Shown in pieces: positions 17,527 to 25,920 of a DNA stretch of 64,000 nucleotides. Source of the DNA: Flavobacterium sp. UBA2787 (GTDB taxonomy: Bacteria > Bacteroidota > Bacteroidia > Flavobacteriales > Flavobacteriaceae); NCBI GenBank assembly GCA_002352205.1, contig DEHZ01000010.1:62245-126244 (forward strand), given 5' to 3'. Position 1 is the first letter of the stretch. Every line of letters starts with the position of its first letter. The notes beneath the pieces were generated by a model that saw only the letters and a list, made by a program, of their open reading frames with translations, was not told the origin of the DNA and did not search any database. The translations under genes and the position numbers were made by a program.

Positions 17527-18978
17527 TTAATAATAAGCGTATCGTTGCACTTTGGAAATATATTTCGCTAAACGAATTACTTGATGACTGTAACCAAATT
17601 CGTTGTCGTACCATACATATAGTACCACATTTTTTCCGTCGGCAGAGACAATCGTAGCATTACTGTCATAAATTGAAGGAGCATTTGTACCCACAATATC
17701 TGAAGAAACCAATTCATTATTAAGCGAATATTTAATTTGCTCCACCAATTGTCCTTCTAACGCATATTTTTTCATGATTTCATTTACTTCTTCTACCGAG
17801 GTTTCTTTGCTAACTTCCAAATTTAAAACCACCAACGAACCATTCGGAACAGGAACACGAATAGCATTTGAAGTTAATTTTCCGGCTAAACTTGGCAATG
17901 CTTTTGCCACAGCACTTCCTGCACCGGTTTCGGTAATTACCATATTTAACGCAGCAGCACGACCTCTTCGGTATTTGTTGTGCATGTTATCAACCAAATT
18001 TTGATCGTTTGTGTAGGCGTGAATGGTTTCTAAATGGCCTTTTACAACACCTAACGTATCTTCAACGGCTTTTAAAATAGGAGTAATGGCATTGGTTGTG
18101 CAAGAAGCCGCTGAAAAAATATCCACTTTATCCGGATTATGCTCTTTGTGGTTCACACCATACACAATATTTGGAACTCCTTTTCCGGGAGCAGTTAACA
18201 ATACTTTTGAAGCTCCTTTGGAAATAAGATGTCTTTTTAACGCTTCTTCTGTGGTAAAAGCTCCGGTGTTATCAATAATTAAGGCATCTTCAATACCATA
18301 AGCAGTATAATCAATATCTTCCGGTGAATTGGCAGAAATAATATGAACCGTTGTTCCGTTGATTAGCAAAGCATTATTTTTAGGATCAGCTACGACAGAA
18401 CCTTGAAAATCGCCGTGAACCGAATCATATCGCAGCAAAGAAGCTCTTTTTTCTAAAATTGTAGCATCATTTTTATCTCTTGTCACAATCGCACGAAGAC
18501 GTAATTGATTTCCTTTTCCGGTCTTTGACATTAATTCTCTTGCTAATAAACGACCAATTCTACCAAAACCATATAAAACAACATCTTTCGGTTTAATTGA
18601 ATTTGATTCTTTTGCTTTTCGCAATTTATCAATTACAAACGATTTGGTGTTGTGGTATTTATCATCTTCCAAATGATATTCATAAGTCAATTTACCAATA
18701 TCTAATTTTGAAGGAGGTAAATCTAACGACAACATTTCTCTAGCAATTTCAACCGAGTCAAAAATTGAAATTGGTTTCCCAACAAATTCTCCTGCATATT
18801 CGTGCAAGTTTAAAATTTCAGATACATTTTTGTCTATCAATTGATTACGGAATAGAACGACTTCGATTGATTTGTCATACCATAAATCGCTGATGATTTT
18901 AATAAATTCTACCCCGGCTCTTCTGCGGTCTGCTTGAAACGAAAGCTCTTTTTCGTACAAAGAAGGATTGTTGTTCAT
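17527..18978 (-). CDS. Glyceraldehyde-3-phosphate dehydrogenase, long form
   Basis: Catalyses the phosphorylating oxidation of glyceraldehyde 3-phosphate in glycolysis or the reverse. The Rossmann motif YGFGRIGR (136-143) and the catalytic Cys293 in SAASCTTNAITP are intact, with a His in HAYTNDQN. The canonical enzyme is about 335 residues; this one has 483, mostly because of a 130-residue N-terminal extension seen in a long subfamily in Bacteroidota. The start at 18978 gives a soluble N-terminus without a signal peptide. It is monocistronic, with a terminator at 17476-17509 and a possible -7 element (TACTTTTG, minus strand) at 19014-19021. Whether it prefers NAD or NADP cannot be told from the sequence alone. 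Confidence 0.93.
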   Translation of the reverse strand: MNNNPSLYEKELSFQADRRRAGVEFIKIISDLWYDKSIEVVLFRNQLIDKNVSEILNLHEYAGEFVGKPISIFDSVEIAREMLSLDLPPSKLDIGKLTYEYHLEDDKYHNTKSFVIDKLRKAKESNSIKPKDVVLYGFGRIGRLLARELMSKTGKGNQLRLRAIVTRDKNDATILEKRASLLRYDSVHGDFQGSVVADPKNNALLINGTTVHIISANSPEDIDYTAYGIEDALIIDNTGAFTTEEALKRHLISKGASKVLLTAPGKGVPNIVYGVNHKEHNPDKVDIFSAASCTTNAITPILKAVEDTLGVVKGHLETIHAYTNDQNLVDNMHNKYRRGRAAALNMVITETGAGSAVAKALPSLAGKLTSNAIRVPVPNGSLVVLNLEVSKETSVEEVNEIMKKYALEGQLVEQIKYSLNNELVSSDIVGTNAPSIYDSNATIVSADGKNVVLYVWYDNEFGYSHQVIRLAKYISKVQRYAYY

Positions 18979-19013
18979 ACTTTAAAAATTAGTTGGTGTT
19001 GTAAAATTTTGTG

Positions 19014-19021
19014 CAAAAGTA
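19014..19021 (-). promoter_or_regulatory. -7 element upstream of GAPDH
   Basis: The minus strand reads TACTTTTG (TAnnTTTG), 36 bp before the ATG at 18978. No TTG is present at the ideal -33 spacing. Confidence 0.45.
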
Positions 19022-19075
19022 TAGATTTCAAACGTTTTCGTAAACTTTTTTGATGCTTTTTTTTAAATAAAAAAA

Positions 19076-19106
19076 TCCTGCAAAATCAAAATCTGACTTT
19101 GCAGGA
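19076..19106 (-). terminator. Terminator of the DegP-like protease gene
   Basis: TCCTGCAAA (19076-19084) and TTTGCAGGA (19098-19106) form a perfect 9-bp stem; on the minus strand it is followed by seven T residues. Confidence 0.88.
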
Positions 19107-19127
19107 CTACCTTAACTTTAACCTAAT

Positions 19128-20516
19128 TTATAATATCACTCGCATTACTTGTCCGTTTCTGAGCATCAATTCAACACGAACGCCTTCTTTTTCAGTTTTG
19201 CTTCCTAATCCTCTCGAAATAGTTTCAACGTCAGTGGCTTTTACACCATCAATACTTAAAATAATACTTCCTTTTAATTCATCAGCATAAGGAGCCAATT
19301 TTTCATTCGTAATATCTTTGATTTTCACTCCTTGTTTTAATTTGAATCGCTGTTTATCGGCTGGTTCTAAATCTTCCAATTCCAATCCGTAAAATTCATA
19401 ATTCAATAATTCTTTTTTGGTTAATTTAACGGGAATTACCAATTTTCTTCCATCACGATTCACTGTTACATTGATTTCATCATTAGGACGTTTCGTATTT
19501 ACATAACCTGAAAGTTCTGCAAACGAAGTCACGTTTTGATTATCCAATTTTAAAATAACATCACCAGACTTGATACCCGCTTTTTCAGCACCGGAATTTT
19601 TTGTTACTTTATTCACATAAAATCCTTGTGATTCGGTAAGATTTAATTCTTTAGAAGCTGCACCATTCAATTCTCTTCCTTCAATGCCCAAAATTCCACG
19701 TTGCACATTTCCGTATTCCATAATATCTTCGATAATTTTTCTAGTAATATTAGAAGGAACTGCAAACGAATAACCTACATAACTTCCCGTATTAGATGAA
19801 ATCATTGTATTGATTCCAACCAATTCTCCTCGAGTATTTACCAATGCACCACCACTGTTTCCGGGGTTTACAACTGCATCGGTTTGAATAAACGACTGAA
19901 TTCCACTTGTATCTAAATTTCTGGCTTTCGCCGAAACAATTCCGGCTGTCACAGTAGAATTTAGGTTATATGGATTTCCGACTGCCAAAACCCATTCGCC
20001 CACTTTTACTTGGTCTGAATCTGCAAAAACGGCATAAGGTAATTTTTCATCCGTTTCCACTTTAAGCAACGCGATATCCATTTTGGAATCGGTTCCTATT
20101 AATTTTGCCGGATATGTTTTTTTGTTATTTAAGGTGATTTCTAATTCAGTTGCTCCCTGAATAACGTGATTATTAGTCACCACATAACCATCTTCTGAAA
20201 TTATTACCCCAGAACCGGTCCCGATTTGCTGTTGTGGTTGACCACCTCGATTTCCATAAAAGAAATCTATCGGATTGTAAACAGTTCGATAAGAAACATT
20301 TTTAACGTGCACAACTTGGTTTAACGCTGAGCCGGCAGCTTCCGTAAAATCGACTGTTTCTGCCGAAAGGCCAACATTTTTAGTTGCAAACATCGGTGCG
20401 GTGGTTACGATGTTTTTGCTGGTTATTGAATCATCTTCAACAAATAATTTGTACGTTCCTAGCGTGATAACACCACTAAATAAGGATACTAAAAATAAAT
20501 TGGTTACGTTTTTCAT
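19128..20516 (-). CDS. DegP/HtrA-family periplasmic serine protease
   Basis: A trypsin-like Do-family protease that degrades or refolds damaged envelope proteins. An N-terminal signal or anchor (about 4-25) is followed by the protease domain with the complete triad: His117 in TNNHVIQG, Asp147 in SKMDIALL and Ser221 in NPGNSGGAL. Two PDZ domains follow (about 270-365 and 375-462), the second short. Its 462 residues fit the family. It is single and diverges from dapF at 20649; the 132-bp space between must hold both promoters. Envelope-stress regulation is usual for the family, but I see no operator. Confidence 0.94.
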   Translation of the reverse strand: MKNVTNLFLVSLFSGVITLGTYKLFVEDDSITSKNIVTTAPMFATKNVGLSAETVDFTEAAGSALNQVVHVKNVSYRTVYNPIDFFYGNRGGQPQQQIGTGSGVIISEDGYVVTNNHVIQGATELEITLNNKKTYPAKLIGTDSKMDIALLKVETDEKLPYAVFADSDQVKVGEWVLAVGNPYNLNSTVTAGIVSAKARNLDTSGIQSFIQTDAVVNPGNSGGALVNTRGELVGINTMISSNTGSYVGYSFAVPSNITRKIIEDIMEYGNVQRGILGIEGRELNGAASKELNLTESQGFYVNKVTKNSGAEKAGIKSGDVILKLDNQNVTSFAELSGYVNTKRPNDEINVTVNRDGRKLVIPVKLTKKELLNYEFYGLELEDLEPADKQRFKLKQGVKIKDITNEKLAPYADELKGSIILSIDGVKATDVETISRGLGSKTEKEGVRVELMLRNGQVMRVIL

Positions 20517-20621
20517 ATTTAATCTAATTTTAGTTATTAATGTAAATTTATATGTTTTATTGTTTCGATAAATTAGGTTTAACGCTCTTTAACAGACCTT
20601 AACTTTTCTTTAAAATAATTG

Positions 20622-20629
20622 TACTTTTG
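20622..20629 (+). promoter_or_regulatory. -7 element upstream of dapF
   Basis: TACTTTTG matches TAnnTTTG and lies 19 bp before the dapF ATG, so the leader would be very short. The -33 half is not clear. Confidence 0.5.
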
Positions 20630-20648
20630 TATTCTATAATTCTCAAAA

Positions 20649-21440
20649 ATGACCATTCAATTTTTTAAATACCAAGGAACAGGAAACGACTTTATTATGA
20701 TTGATAATCGTCAAGAAGTTTTCTCCAAAAATAATACCAAACTCATCAAACAGCTCTGCGACAGACGTTTCGGAATCGGTGCTGATGGGTTGATATTACT
20801 AGAAAATGACAAAATTTCAGATTTTAAAATGGTCTATTATAATTCGGACGGTAATGAAAGTTCGATGTGTGGAAACGGTGGCCGATGTATCGTGGCTTTC
20901 GCAAAGCAACTAAATGTTATTGATAATGAAACGACTTTTATAGCTGTGGATGGAGAACATTATGCCAAAATTTCAGTAGATGGAACAGTGGCACTTCAAA
21001 TGAAAAATGTAGATGAGATAAAAATGGCTTCTGATTATGTTTTTTTGAATACTGGATCGCCACATCATATTACGTTAGTCGAAGATGTAAAATCGGTTCC
21101 AGTAAAAGAAATTGGTAGTCAAATTCGATACAGTGATTTGTATGGAAAAGCGGGAAGTAATGTCAATTTTGTGGAAGCAATTTCAGATACACTTTTTGCT
21201 GTTCGAACGTATGAGCGAGGAGTAGAGGATGAAACCTTATCGTGCGGAACAGGTGTTACAGCGGCAGCCATTGCGATGAATGCTATCGGGAAAACAACTT
21301 CCAACGAAATTTCATTGTTGGTTGAAGGTGGCGAATTGAAAGTTACTTTCAAAAAAGACGGAAATAATTACACAGATGTTTTCTTAATCGGACCGGCAAC
21401 CTTTGTTTTTGAAGGGAAAATTGAATTAGCTACGATTTAA
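20649..21440 (+). CDS. dapF: Diaminopimelate epimerase
   Basis: Converts LL- to meso-diaminopimelate in the lysine and peptidoglycan pathway, using two cysteines. Both are present: Cys74 in MCGNGGRC and Cys199 in LSCGTGVTAAA. The N-terminal FKYQGTGNDFIMID (6-19) and GIGADGLILL are also diagnostic. At 263 residues it is of normal length. It starts a same-strand run with a GNAT acetyltransferase (1 bp after its stop), mltG and a DUF2279 gene, so peptidoglycan precursor synthesis and glycan-strand cleavage may be transcribed together. Confidence 0.97.
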   Translation: MTIQFFKYQGTGNDFIMIDNRQEVFSKNNTKLIKQLCDRRFGIGADGLILLENDKISDFKMVYYNSDGNESSMCGNGGRCIVAFAKQLNVIDNETTFIAVDGEHYAKISVDGTVALQMKNVDEIKMASDYVFLNTGSPHHITLVEDVKSVPVKEIGSQIRYSDLYGKAGSNVNFVEAISDTLFAVRTYERGVEDETLSCGTGVTAAAIAMNAIGKTTSNEISLLVEGGELKVTFKKDGNNYTDVFLIGPATFVFEGKIELATI

Positions 21441-21441
21441 T

Positions 21442-21972
21442 ATGAGTACATTACAAGGAAAACAAGTCTATTTAAGAGCATTAGAACCCGAAGATTTGGA
21501 GTTTATCTATCGGCTTGAAAATGACACTTCTGTCTGGGAAGTCAGTCAAACGCAAACGCCATATAGTATGTTTTTGATTAAAAGTTATCTGGAAAATGCC
21601 CACAAAGATATTTACGAAGCTAAACAATTGCGTTTAGCTATTTGCAAAAATGAAACGTTTGAAGCCATTGGTTTGATTGATTTATTTGACTTTGATCCGA
21701 AAAATAGCCGAGCAGGAATTGGCATTGTCATCCAAAATCCCGAAGATAGAAGTTTAGGTTTTGGAAAAGAAGCTTTAGAATTACTCATTGCTTACGCGAA
21801 AAATTATTTGCACATTCATCAACTTTTTGCCAATATTTCAGTGACTAATTTGGCTAGTAAAACGTTATTTACGTCCTTTGGTTTTGAATTAATCGGAATA
21901 AAAAAAGATTGGATTTTTAGTGACGGAAATTATTCCGACGAAGCATTCTATCAATTAATTATAAAAAAATAA
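21442..21972 (+). CDS. GNAT-family N-acetyltransferase (RimJ/RimL- or SpeG-like)
   Basis: A 176-residue acetyl-CoA-dependent transferase. The N-terminal YLRALEPEDLEFIYRLEND is typical of the RimJ/SpeG branch, and the acetyl-CoA loop is seen as EDRSLGFGKEALELL (about 112-126), where QxxGxG is replaced by SLGFGK. The C-terminal ANISVTNLASKTLFTSFGFELIG completes the fold. It starts one base after dapF and ends 10 bp before mltG. The substrate could be a polyamine or a protein N-terminus; the operon does not decide this. Confidence 0.85.
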   Translation: MSTLQGKQVYLRALEPEDLEFIYRLENDTSVWEVSQTQTPYSMFLIKSYLENAHKDIYEAKQLRLAICKNETFEAIGLIDLFDFDPKNSRAGIGIVIQNPEDRSLGFGKEALELLIAYAKNYLHIHQLFANISVTNLASKTLFTSFGFELIGIKKDWIFSDGNYSDEAFYQLIIKK

Positions 21973-21982
21973 TTTAGTAAAA

Positions 21983-23023
21983 ATGAATTTTAAAAAGATA
22001 ATCCTCTATATTTCCTTAGTGATTTTATTGGTAGTTGCTTATTTTGGTTTTAAAGTGTATCAAATTGTTTTTACCCCAAATACGAGTTTTTCGGAAGAAA
22101 AAGTAACTGTTTTTGTTCCAACAAATGCCAATTTTGAAGAAGTAAAAGCGATTATTTCTCCTTTTATAAAAGATATGGATAAGTTTGAAACCTTAGCCAA
22201 CCGAAGAGGTTATGCCACCGAAGTGAAAGCCGGAAAGTTTGAACTAACCAAAAATATGAATACCAACTCCATTGTTTCTGCTTTGCGAAGAAGTGTTCCT
22301 GTTCGAGTAACCTTTAACAACCAAGAACGTTTAGAAAATTTTGCCGGACGAATTGCTTCGCAAATTGAAGCCGACAGTATTCAGTTATTGCAAGCGTTTA
22401 AAGACCCAAAATTTTTAGAAGAAAATGGTTTCACTGAAGAAACGATTTTTACATTGTTATTGCCGAACACATTTGAATTTTATTGGGATACTTCTGCCGA
22501 AAAATTCAGAAATCAAATGGCAAAAGAATATTATCGTTTTTGGAATGATGAACGAAAAGCCAAAGCTGAAAAGTTAGGATTAACGCCAATTGAAGTTTCT
22601 ATTTTAGCTTCCATCGTTCACAAGGAAACTGCCAAAGTGGAAGAAAGACCTCGTGTCGCAAAAGTTTATTTAAATCGAATGGATATCGGAATGCCATTGC
22701 AAGCTGATCCAACTGTGATTTATGCATTTAAATTAGTATCAAATGACTTCAATCAATTAATTAAACGAGTGTATTACAAACATTTGGAAGTTGAATCTCC
22801 ATACAATACCTATCGAAATGCAGGCTTGCCACCCGGACCTATTTTTATGGCAGATGTGAATGCCATTGATGCCGTTTTGAATCCGGAACAACACGATTTT
22901 CTATATTTCTGTGCCAGTGTTGAACGTTTTGGCTATCACGAATTTGCCACCACATTGGAACAACATAATGTAAATGCCAGAAAATATTCTGCTTGGTTAA
23001 ATGCTCAAACTTCCGGCAACTAA
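21983..23023 (+). CDS. mltG: Endolytic murein transglycosylase
   Basis: An inner-membrane lytic transglycosylase (YceG family) that cuts nascent glycan strands and so terminates peptidoglycan polymerisation. A single N-terminal helix (about 6-26) anchors it. The catalytic domain has Glu215 in SIVHKETAKVEER, NRMDIGMPLQADPTVIYAF (about 231-249) and NTYRNAGLPPGPI (about 275-287). At 346 residues it is a normal length. It is followed immediately by the DUF2279 gene starting at the next base, and preceded by the GNAT and dapF genes. Confidence 0.95.
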   Translation: MNFKKIILYISLVILLVVAYFGFKVYQIVFTPNTSFSEEKVTVFVPTNANFEEVKAIISPFIKDMDKFETLANRRGYATEVKAGKFELTKNMNTNSIVSALRRSVPVRVTFNNQERLENFAGRIASQIEADSIQLLQAFKDPKFLEENGFTEETIFTLLLPNTFEFYWDTSAEKFRNQMAKEYYRFWNDERKAKAEKLGLTPIEVSILASIVHKETAKVEERPRVAKVYLNRMDIGMPLQADPTVIYAFKLVSNDFNQLIKRVYYKHLEVESPYNTYRNAGLPPGPIFMADVNAIDAVLNPEQHDFLYFCASVERFGYHEFATTLEQHNVNARKYSAWLNAQTSGN

Positions 23024-23929
23024 TTGAAAAATTCTGTTTTCATAGTTTTTATATTTTTTTTGCTATTTTCAAATAGTTCAGTTGCTCAATCGAGGTTGAA
23101 TACTTTTTTAGAACCTTCCGATACACTGAATATAAAAAGGAGAAATTTAGTTATCGTTTCCGAATCAGTATTAACTTCTGCTGCTTTAATTGGATTGAAT
23201 CAACTTTGGTATGCGGATTATGAAAAATCTTCTTTCCATTTTAAAAATGATAATGCTGATTGGCTTCAAATGGATAAAGCCGGTCACATTTATTCTTCCT
23301 ATCATTTAGGTCGATTGAGTGCAGAAATGCTCGATTGGAGCGGGGTTTCCAAAAAAAATCAGTTGATTTATGGTGCCGGTTATGGCTTTGTTTTTCTAAC
23401 CGCTGTTGAGGTTTTCGATGGTTATTCTGCCGAATGGGGATTTTCTTGGGGTGATGTAGCTGCCAATGCAACCGGAACCGCCTTATATGTTTCACAGGAA
23501 TTGTTGTGGGATGAACAACGAATTATTCCGAAATTCTCTTTTCACACAACTAAATATGCCAATCAACGACCGGAATTATTAGGTGAAAGTTTTACTGAAC
23601 AAATTCTGAAAGATTATAACGGACAAACGTATTGGTTGTCAGCTAATCTTCACACCTTTGCTAAAACATCCAAAATACCAAAATGGTTAAATTTAGCAGT
23701 TGGATATGGGGCAGAGGGCATGCTTTCTTCTAAAAAAAATGATTTAATGCAAAATGACGACAGATTTCGTCAATTTTACTTGAGTTTTGACGTTGATTTA
23801 TCCAAAATTGAAACCAATTCACACTTTTTAAAGACCATTTTCTCACTTTTTAATACTATCAAAATTCCAGCTCCAACGTTTGAAATCAATAGCTTAGGGA
23901 GGTCTAAATTTCACGTTTTGTACTTTTAG
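23024..23929 (+). CDS. DUF2279 family protein with signal peptide (TTG start)
   Basis: A 301-residue envelope protein of unknown role. The TTG at 23024 directly after the mltG stop is taken as the start because it opens a good signal peptide (KNSVFIVFIFFLLFSNSSVAQ); the next Met lies about 80 residues in. The DUF2279 core is seen as DKAGHIYSSYHLGRL (about 84-98) and GYSAEWGFSWGDVAANATG (about 132-150), a pattern shared with YfiM-like lipoproteins and suggestive of a membrane-embedded enzyme-like fold. Its position after mltG hints at a cell-envelope function. Confidence 0.8.
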   Translation: MKNSVFIVFIFFLLFSNSSVAQSRLNTFLEPSDTLNIKRRNLVIVSESVLTSAALIGLNQLWYADYEKSSFHFKNDNADWLQMDKAGHIYSSYHLGRLSAEMLDWSGVSKKNQLIYGAGYGFVFLTAVEVFDGYSAEWGFSWGDVAANATGTALYVSQELLWDEQRIIPKFSFHTTKYANQRPELLGESFTEQILKDYNGQTYWLSANLHTFAKTSKIPKWLNLAVGYGAEGMLSSKKNDLMQNDDRFRQFYLSFDVDLSKIETNSHFLKTIFSLFNTIKIPAPTFEINSLGRSKFHVLYF

Positions 23930-23972
23930 AAAAGTTTAACTTGTTGATAGTCAATTTTCTAATAAAAATGTG

Positions 23973-23980
23973 TATATTTG
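23973..23980 (+). promoter_or_regulatory. -7 element of the lysozyme-like gene
   Basis: TATATTTG followed by CACC is an exact Bacteroidota -7 element, 46 bp before the ATG at 24027. The -33 half is not clear. Confidence 0.55.
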
Positions 23981-24026
23981 CACCGTGAAATTCAAGATGG
24001 TGACAGAGCTTGAGAAATAAACATAT

Positions 24027-24665
24027 ATGTCGAAAAAATGGTATTTTTATTCTTGTATAGCCTTGATTGTAGGCGTAATTACTACAGGTTTTAAACCATA
24101 TAAATTTGAGAATTTGAATTGGTTTTATGTAAATGAATCGGATGAGGTTTTACATTACACCGTTCCCACTGCAGAAGAATTGGAATATACAAACGTGATA
24201 TTCCCACAAACCGGAAAAACTTATGCCGGTTTCAAACAAGCCTTAGCTTTTAAAGAATCACAAGGAAAATATCATTTGGTGAATTCCTTTGGATATATGG
24301 GAAAATACCAATTTGGTATGGGAACCTTACGAACTATTGGTGTTCGTGATAGTTTAGCATTTATGAATTCTCCGCAATTACAGGAAAAAGCTTTCAATGC
24401 CTTAGCATCAATTAACAAATGGATTCTTCGTGATGAAATTGAAAAATACGAAGGAAAAGTTATTAAAGGTGTAACCATTACCGAATCAGGATTGTTGGCT
24501 GCCGCTCACTTAGGTGGTGCAGGTTCTGTAAAGAAATTTTTAAAAAGTAACGGAAACCGCAGTATTAAAGACGGTTTTGGAACTTCTATCAAAAGTTATA
24601 TCAAAAAATTTGGAGGTTATGATACGTCGCACATTGTGGCAAACAAAAATGCAAAGGTGAAATAA
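24027..24665 (+). CDS. Lysozyme-like (transglycosylase-fold) exported protein
   Basis: A 212-residue protein with an N-terminal signal or anchor (about 5-22). The central segment FKQALAFKESQGKY, then NSFGYMGKYQFGMGTL (about 71-103) carries the lysozyme-superfamily pattern in which an ES pair is followed by a GYxGxYQFG motif; the candidate catalytic Glu is in KESQG. A later AAAHLGGAGSVKKFL is also typical. The family in Flavobacteriaceae is often annotated as a peptidoglycan-binding protein, but no LysM repeat is present here. It has its own promoter-like element and converges with the methylase gene at 24667 with one base between the stops. Confidence 0.75.
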   Translation: MSKKWYFYSCIALIVGVITTGFKPYKFENLNWFYVNESDEVLHYTVPTAEELEYTNVIFPQTGKTYAGFKQALAFKESQGKYHLVNSFGYMGKYQFGMGTLRTIGVRDSLAFMNSPQLQEKAFNALASINKWILRDEIEKYEGKVIKGVTITESGLLAAAHLGGAGSVKKFLKSNGNRSIKDGFGTSIKSYIKKFGGYDTSHIVANKNAKVK

Positions 24666-24666
24666 A

Positions 24667-25389
24667 TCAGGATTTCTGAATAATAAAAATTGTAGGTCGG
24701 TTGTGTAAATCGACCTTTGTTTTTTTCCAATCGTTTATAGAAAGTGTTTTGATGAATTCGGTGGGTAAGGTAATATCCGTTGCAATACAAAGTCGTGTAG
24801 AATTTTGAAGTGATTGCAAAATATCTTCTACTAATTTATTGTTGCGATAGGGTGTTTCAATAAATAGCTGAGATTGATTTTTTTCAAAAGACAAACGTTC
24901 CAAGTTTTTTAAAGCTGCTTTTTTTTCGCTTTTATCAATAGGTAAATAACCATTAAAAGCAAAACTTTGTCCGTTCATTCCGGATCCCATCAAAGCCAGT
25001 AAAATAGAAGATGGTCCAACCAACGGCACCACTTGAATTCCTCTTTCATGAGCTAATTTCACAATCACAGCTCCCGGATCGGCAACACCTGGGCAACCTG
25101 CTTCACTCATTAAACCCACATTTCTTCCTTCTAAACACGGTTGAATCATAGCGTTGTGTTCTGAAATCTCAGTGTGTTTATTCAATACATTGATTCTGAG
25201 ATTCGCTTGTACTTTCTCAGGATTGATTGATTTGATAAATTTTCGTGCAGTTTTTTCATTTTCCACCACATAATCATTGATGAAATCTATTGCTCTTTTT
25301 ACGGTTTGAGGAAGCACATCATCAGGAGCAACTTCACCTAAAGTGGTTGGAATTAAATATAGTTTTCCTAAAAAAGTGATGGGTTTCAT
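24667..25389 (-). CDS. RsmI-like SAM-dependent methyltransferase (tetrapyrrole methylase family)
   Basis: A SAM-dependent methylase related to RsmI, which 2'-O-methylates C1402 of 16S rRNA. GKLYLIPTTLGE (8-19) is the N-terminal signature, MSEAGCPGVADPGA (about 114-127) is the conserved SAM-binding loop, and VPLVGPSSILLALMGSG (about 140-156) is also diagnostic. RsmI itself is usually about 280 residues and has a C-terminal domain missing from this 240-residue form, so it may be a second, shorter paralogue common in Bacteroidota. One base separates it from the upstream phosphatase gene (25391-25855), with which it forms an operon. Confidence 0.85.
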   Translation of the reverse strand: MKPITFLGKLYLIPTTLGEVAPDDVLPQTVKRAIDFINDYVVENEKTARKFIKSINPEKVQANLRINVLNKHTEISEHNAMIQPCLEGRNVGLMSEAGCPGVADPGAVIVKLAHERGIQVVPLVGPSSILLALMGSGMNGQSFAFNGYLPIDKSEKKAALKNLERLSFEKNQSQLFIETPYRNNKLVEDILQSLQNSTRLCIATDITLPTEFIKTLSINDWKKTKVDLHNRPTIFIIQKS

Positions 25390-25390
25390 A

Positions 25391-25855
25391 TTATTTCTTT
25401 TCTAAAAGCTTATTGGCTATGCTCTCACAAGCTTCCTCTAACATTTCAAAAACCTGATCAAAATTACTTTGAATTCCGTTGTAGGGATCCGGAACATCGA
25501 CATTTTCACCGGGAAAAAGTTCATCTAAAATGAGTTGAACTTTCTTTTTCTCATTCTCATTTTTTGCCATTTTAATCACATCTGCATAATTATTCGTGTC
25601 CATCACATAAATATAATCATACTCCTGAAAAAAAGAGGGTTTGAATAATTTTCCGCGTTGATTGGTAATATCAATTCCGTTTTTTTCGGCGGTAAGGATT
25701 GATCTTTTATCAGGTGGATTTCCAACATGCCAATGACCTGTTCCGGCGGAATCAACTAAAAAGTCATTTTTGGGAAGTTTAGAGGCCAAAATACCTTCTG
25801 CCAATGGCGAACGGCAAATGTTTCCCAAACAAACCATTAAAATTTTAACTGGCAT
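25391..25855 (-). CDS. Low-molecular-weight protein-tyrosine phosphatase
   Basis: A 154-residue cysteine phosphatase acting on phosphotyrosine proteins such as capsule kinases. The P-loop VCLGNICRS contains Cys9 and Arg15, and the general-acid loop VPDPYNG is near residue 126. The length fits the family. It is upstream of and coupled to the RsmI-like gene (one base between). It is unrelated in fold to the PHP phosphatase at 1043; the two could share the Wzc-type kinase as substrate, but that is inference. Confidence 0.93.
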   Translation of the reverse strand: MPVKILMVCLGNICRSPLAEGILASKLPKNDFLVDSAGTGHWHVGNPPDKRSILTAEKNGIDITNQRGKLFKPSFFQEYDYIYVMDTNNYADVIKMAKNENEKKKVQLILDELFPGENVDVPDPYNGIQSNFDQVFEMLEEACESIANKLLEKK

Positions 25856-25872
25856 AAAATGTAGATTCTTTT

Positions 25873-25919
25873 AAAATAATTTCAGTATTCAAATGTAGTA
25901 AGAATACTGAAATTATTTT
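25873..25919 (-). terminator. Bidirectional terminator hairpin after dnaA
   Basis: AAAATAATTTCAGTATTC (25873-25890) and its perfect complement at 25902-25919 form an 18-bp stem with an 11-nt loop, with T-rich ends on both strands. It lies between the dnaA stop and the start of the phosphatase gene. Confidence 0.8.
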
Positions 25920-25920
25920 T

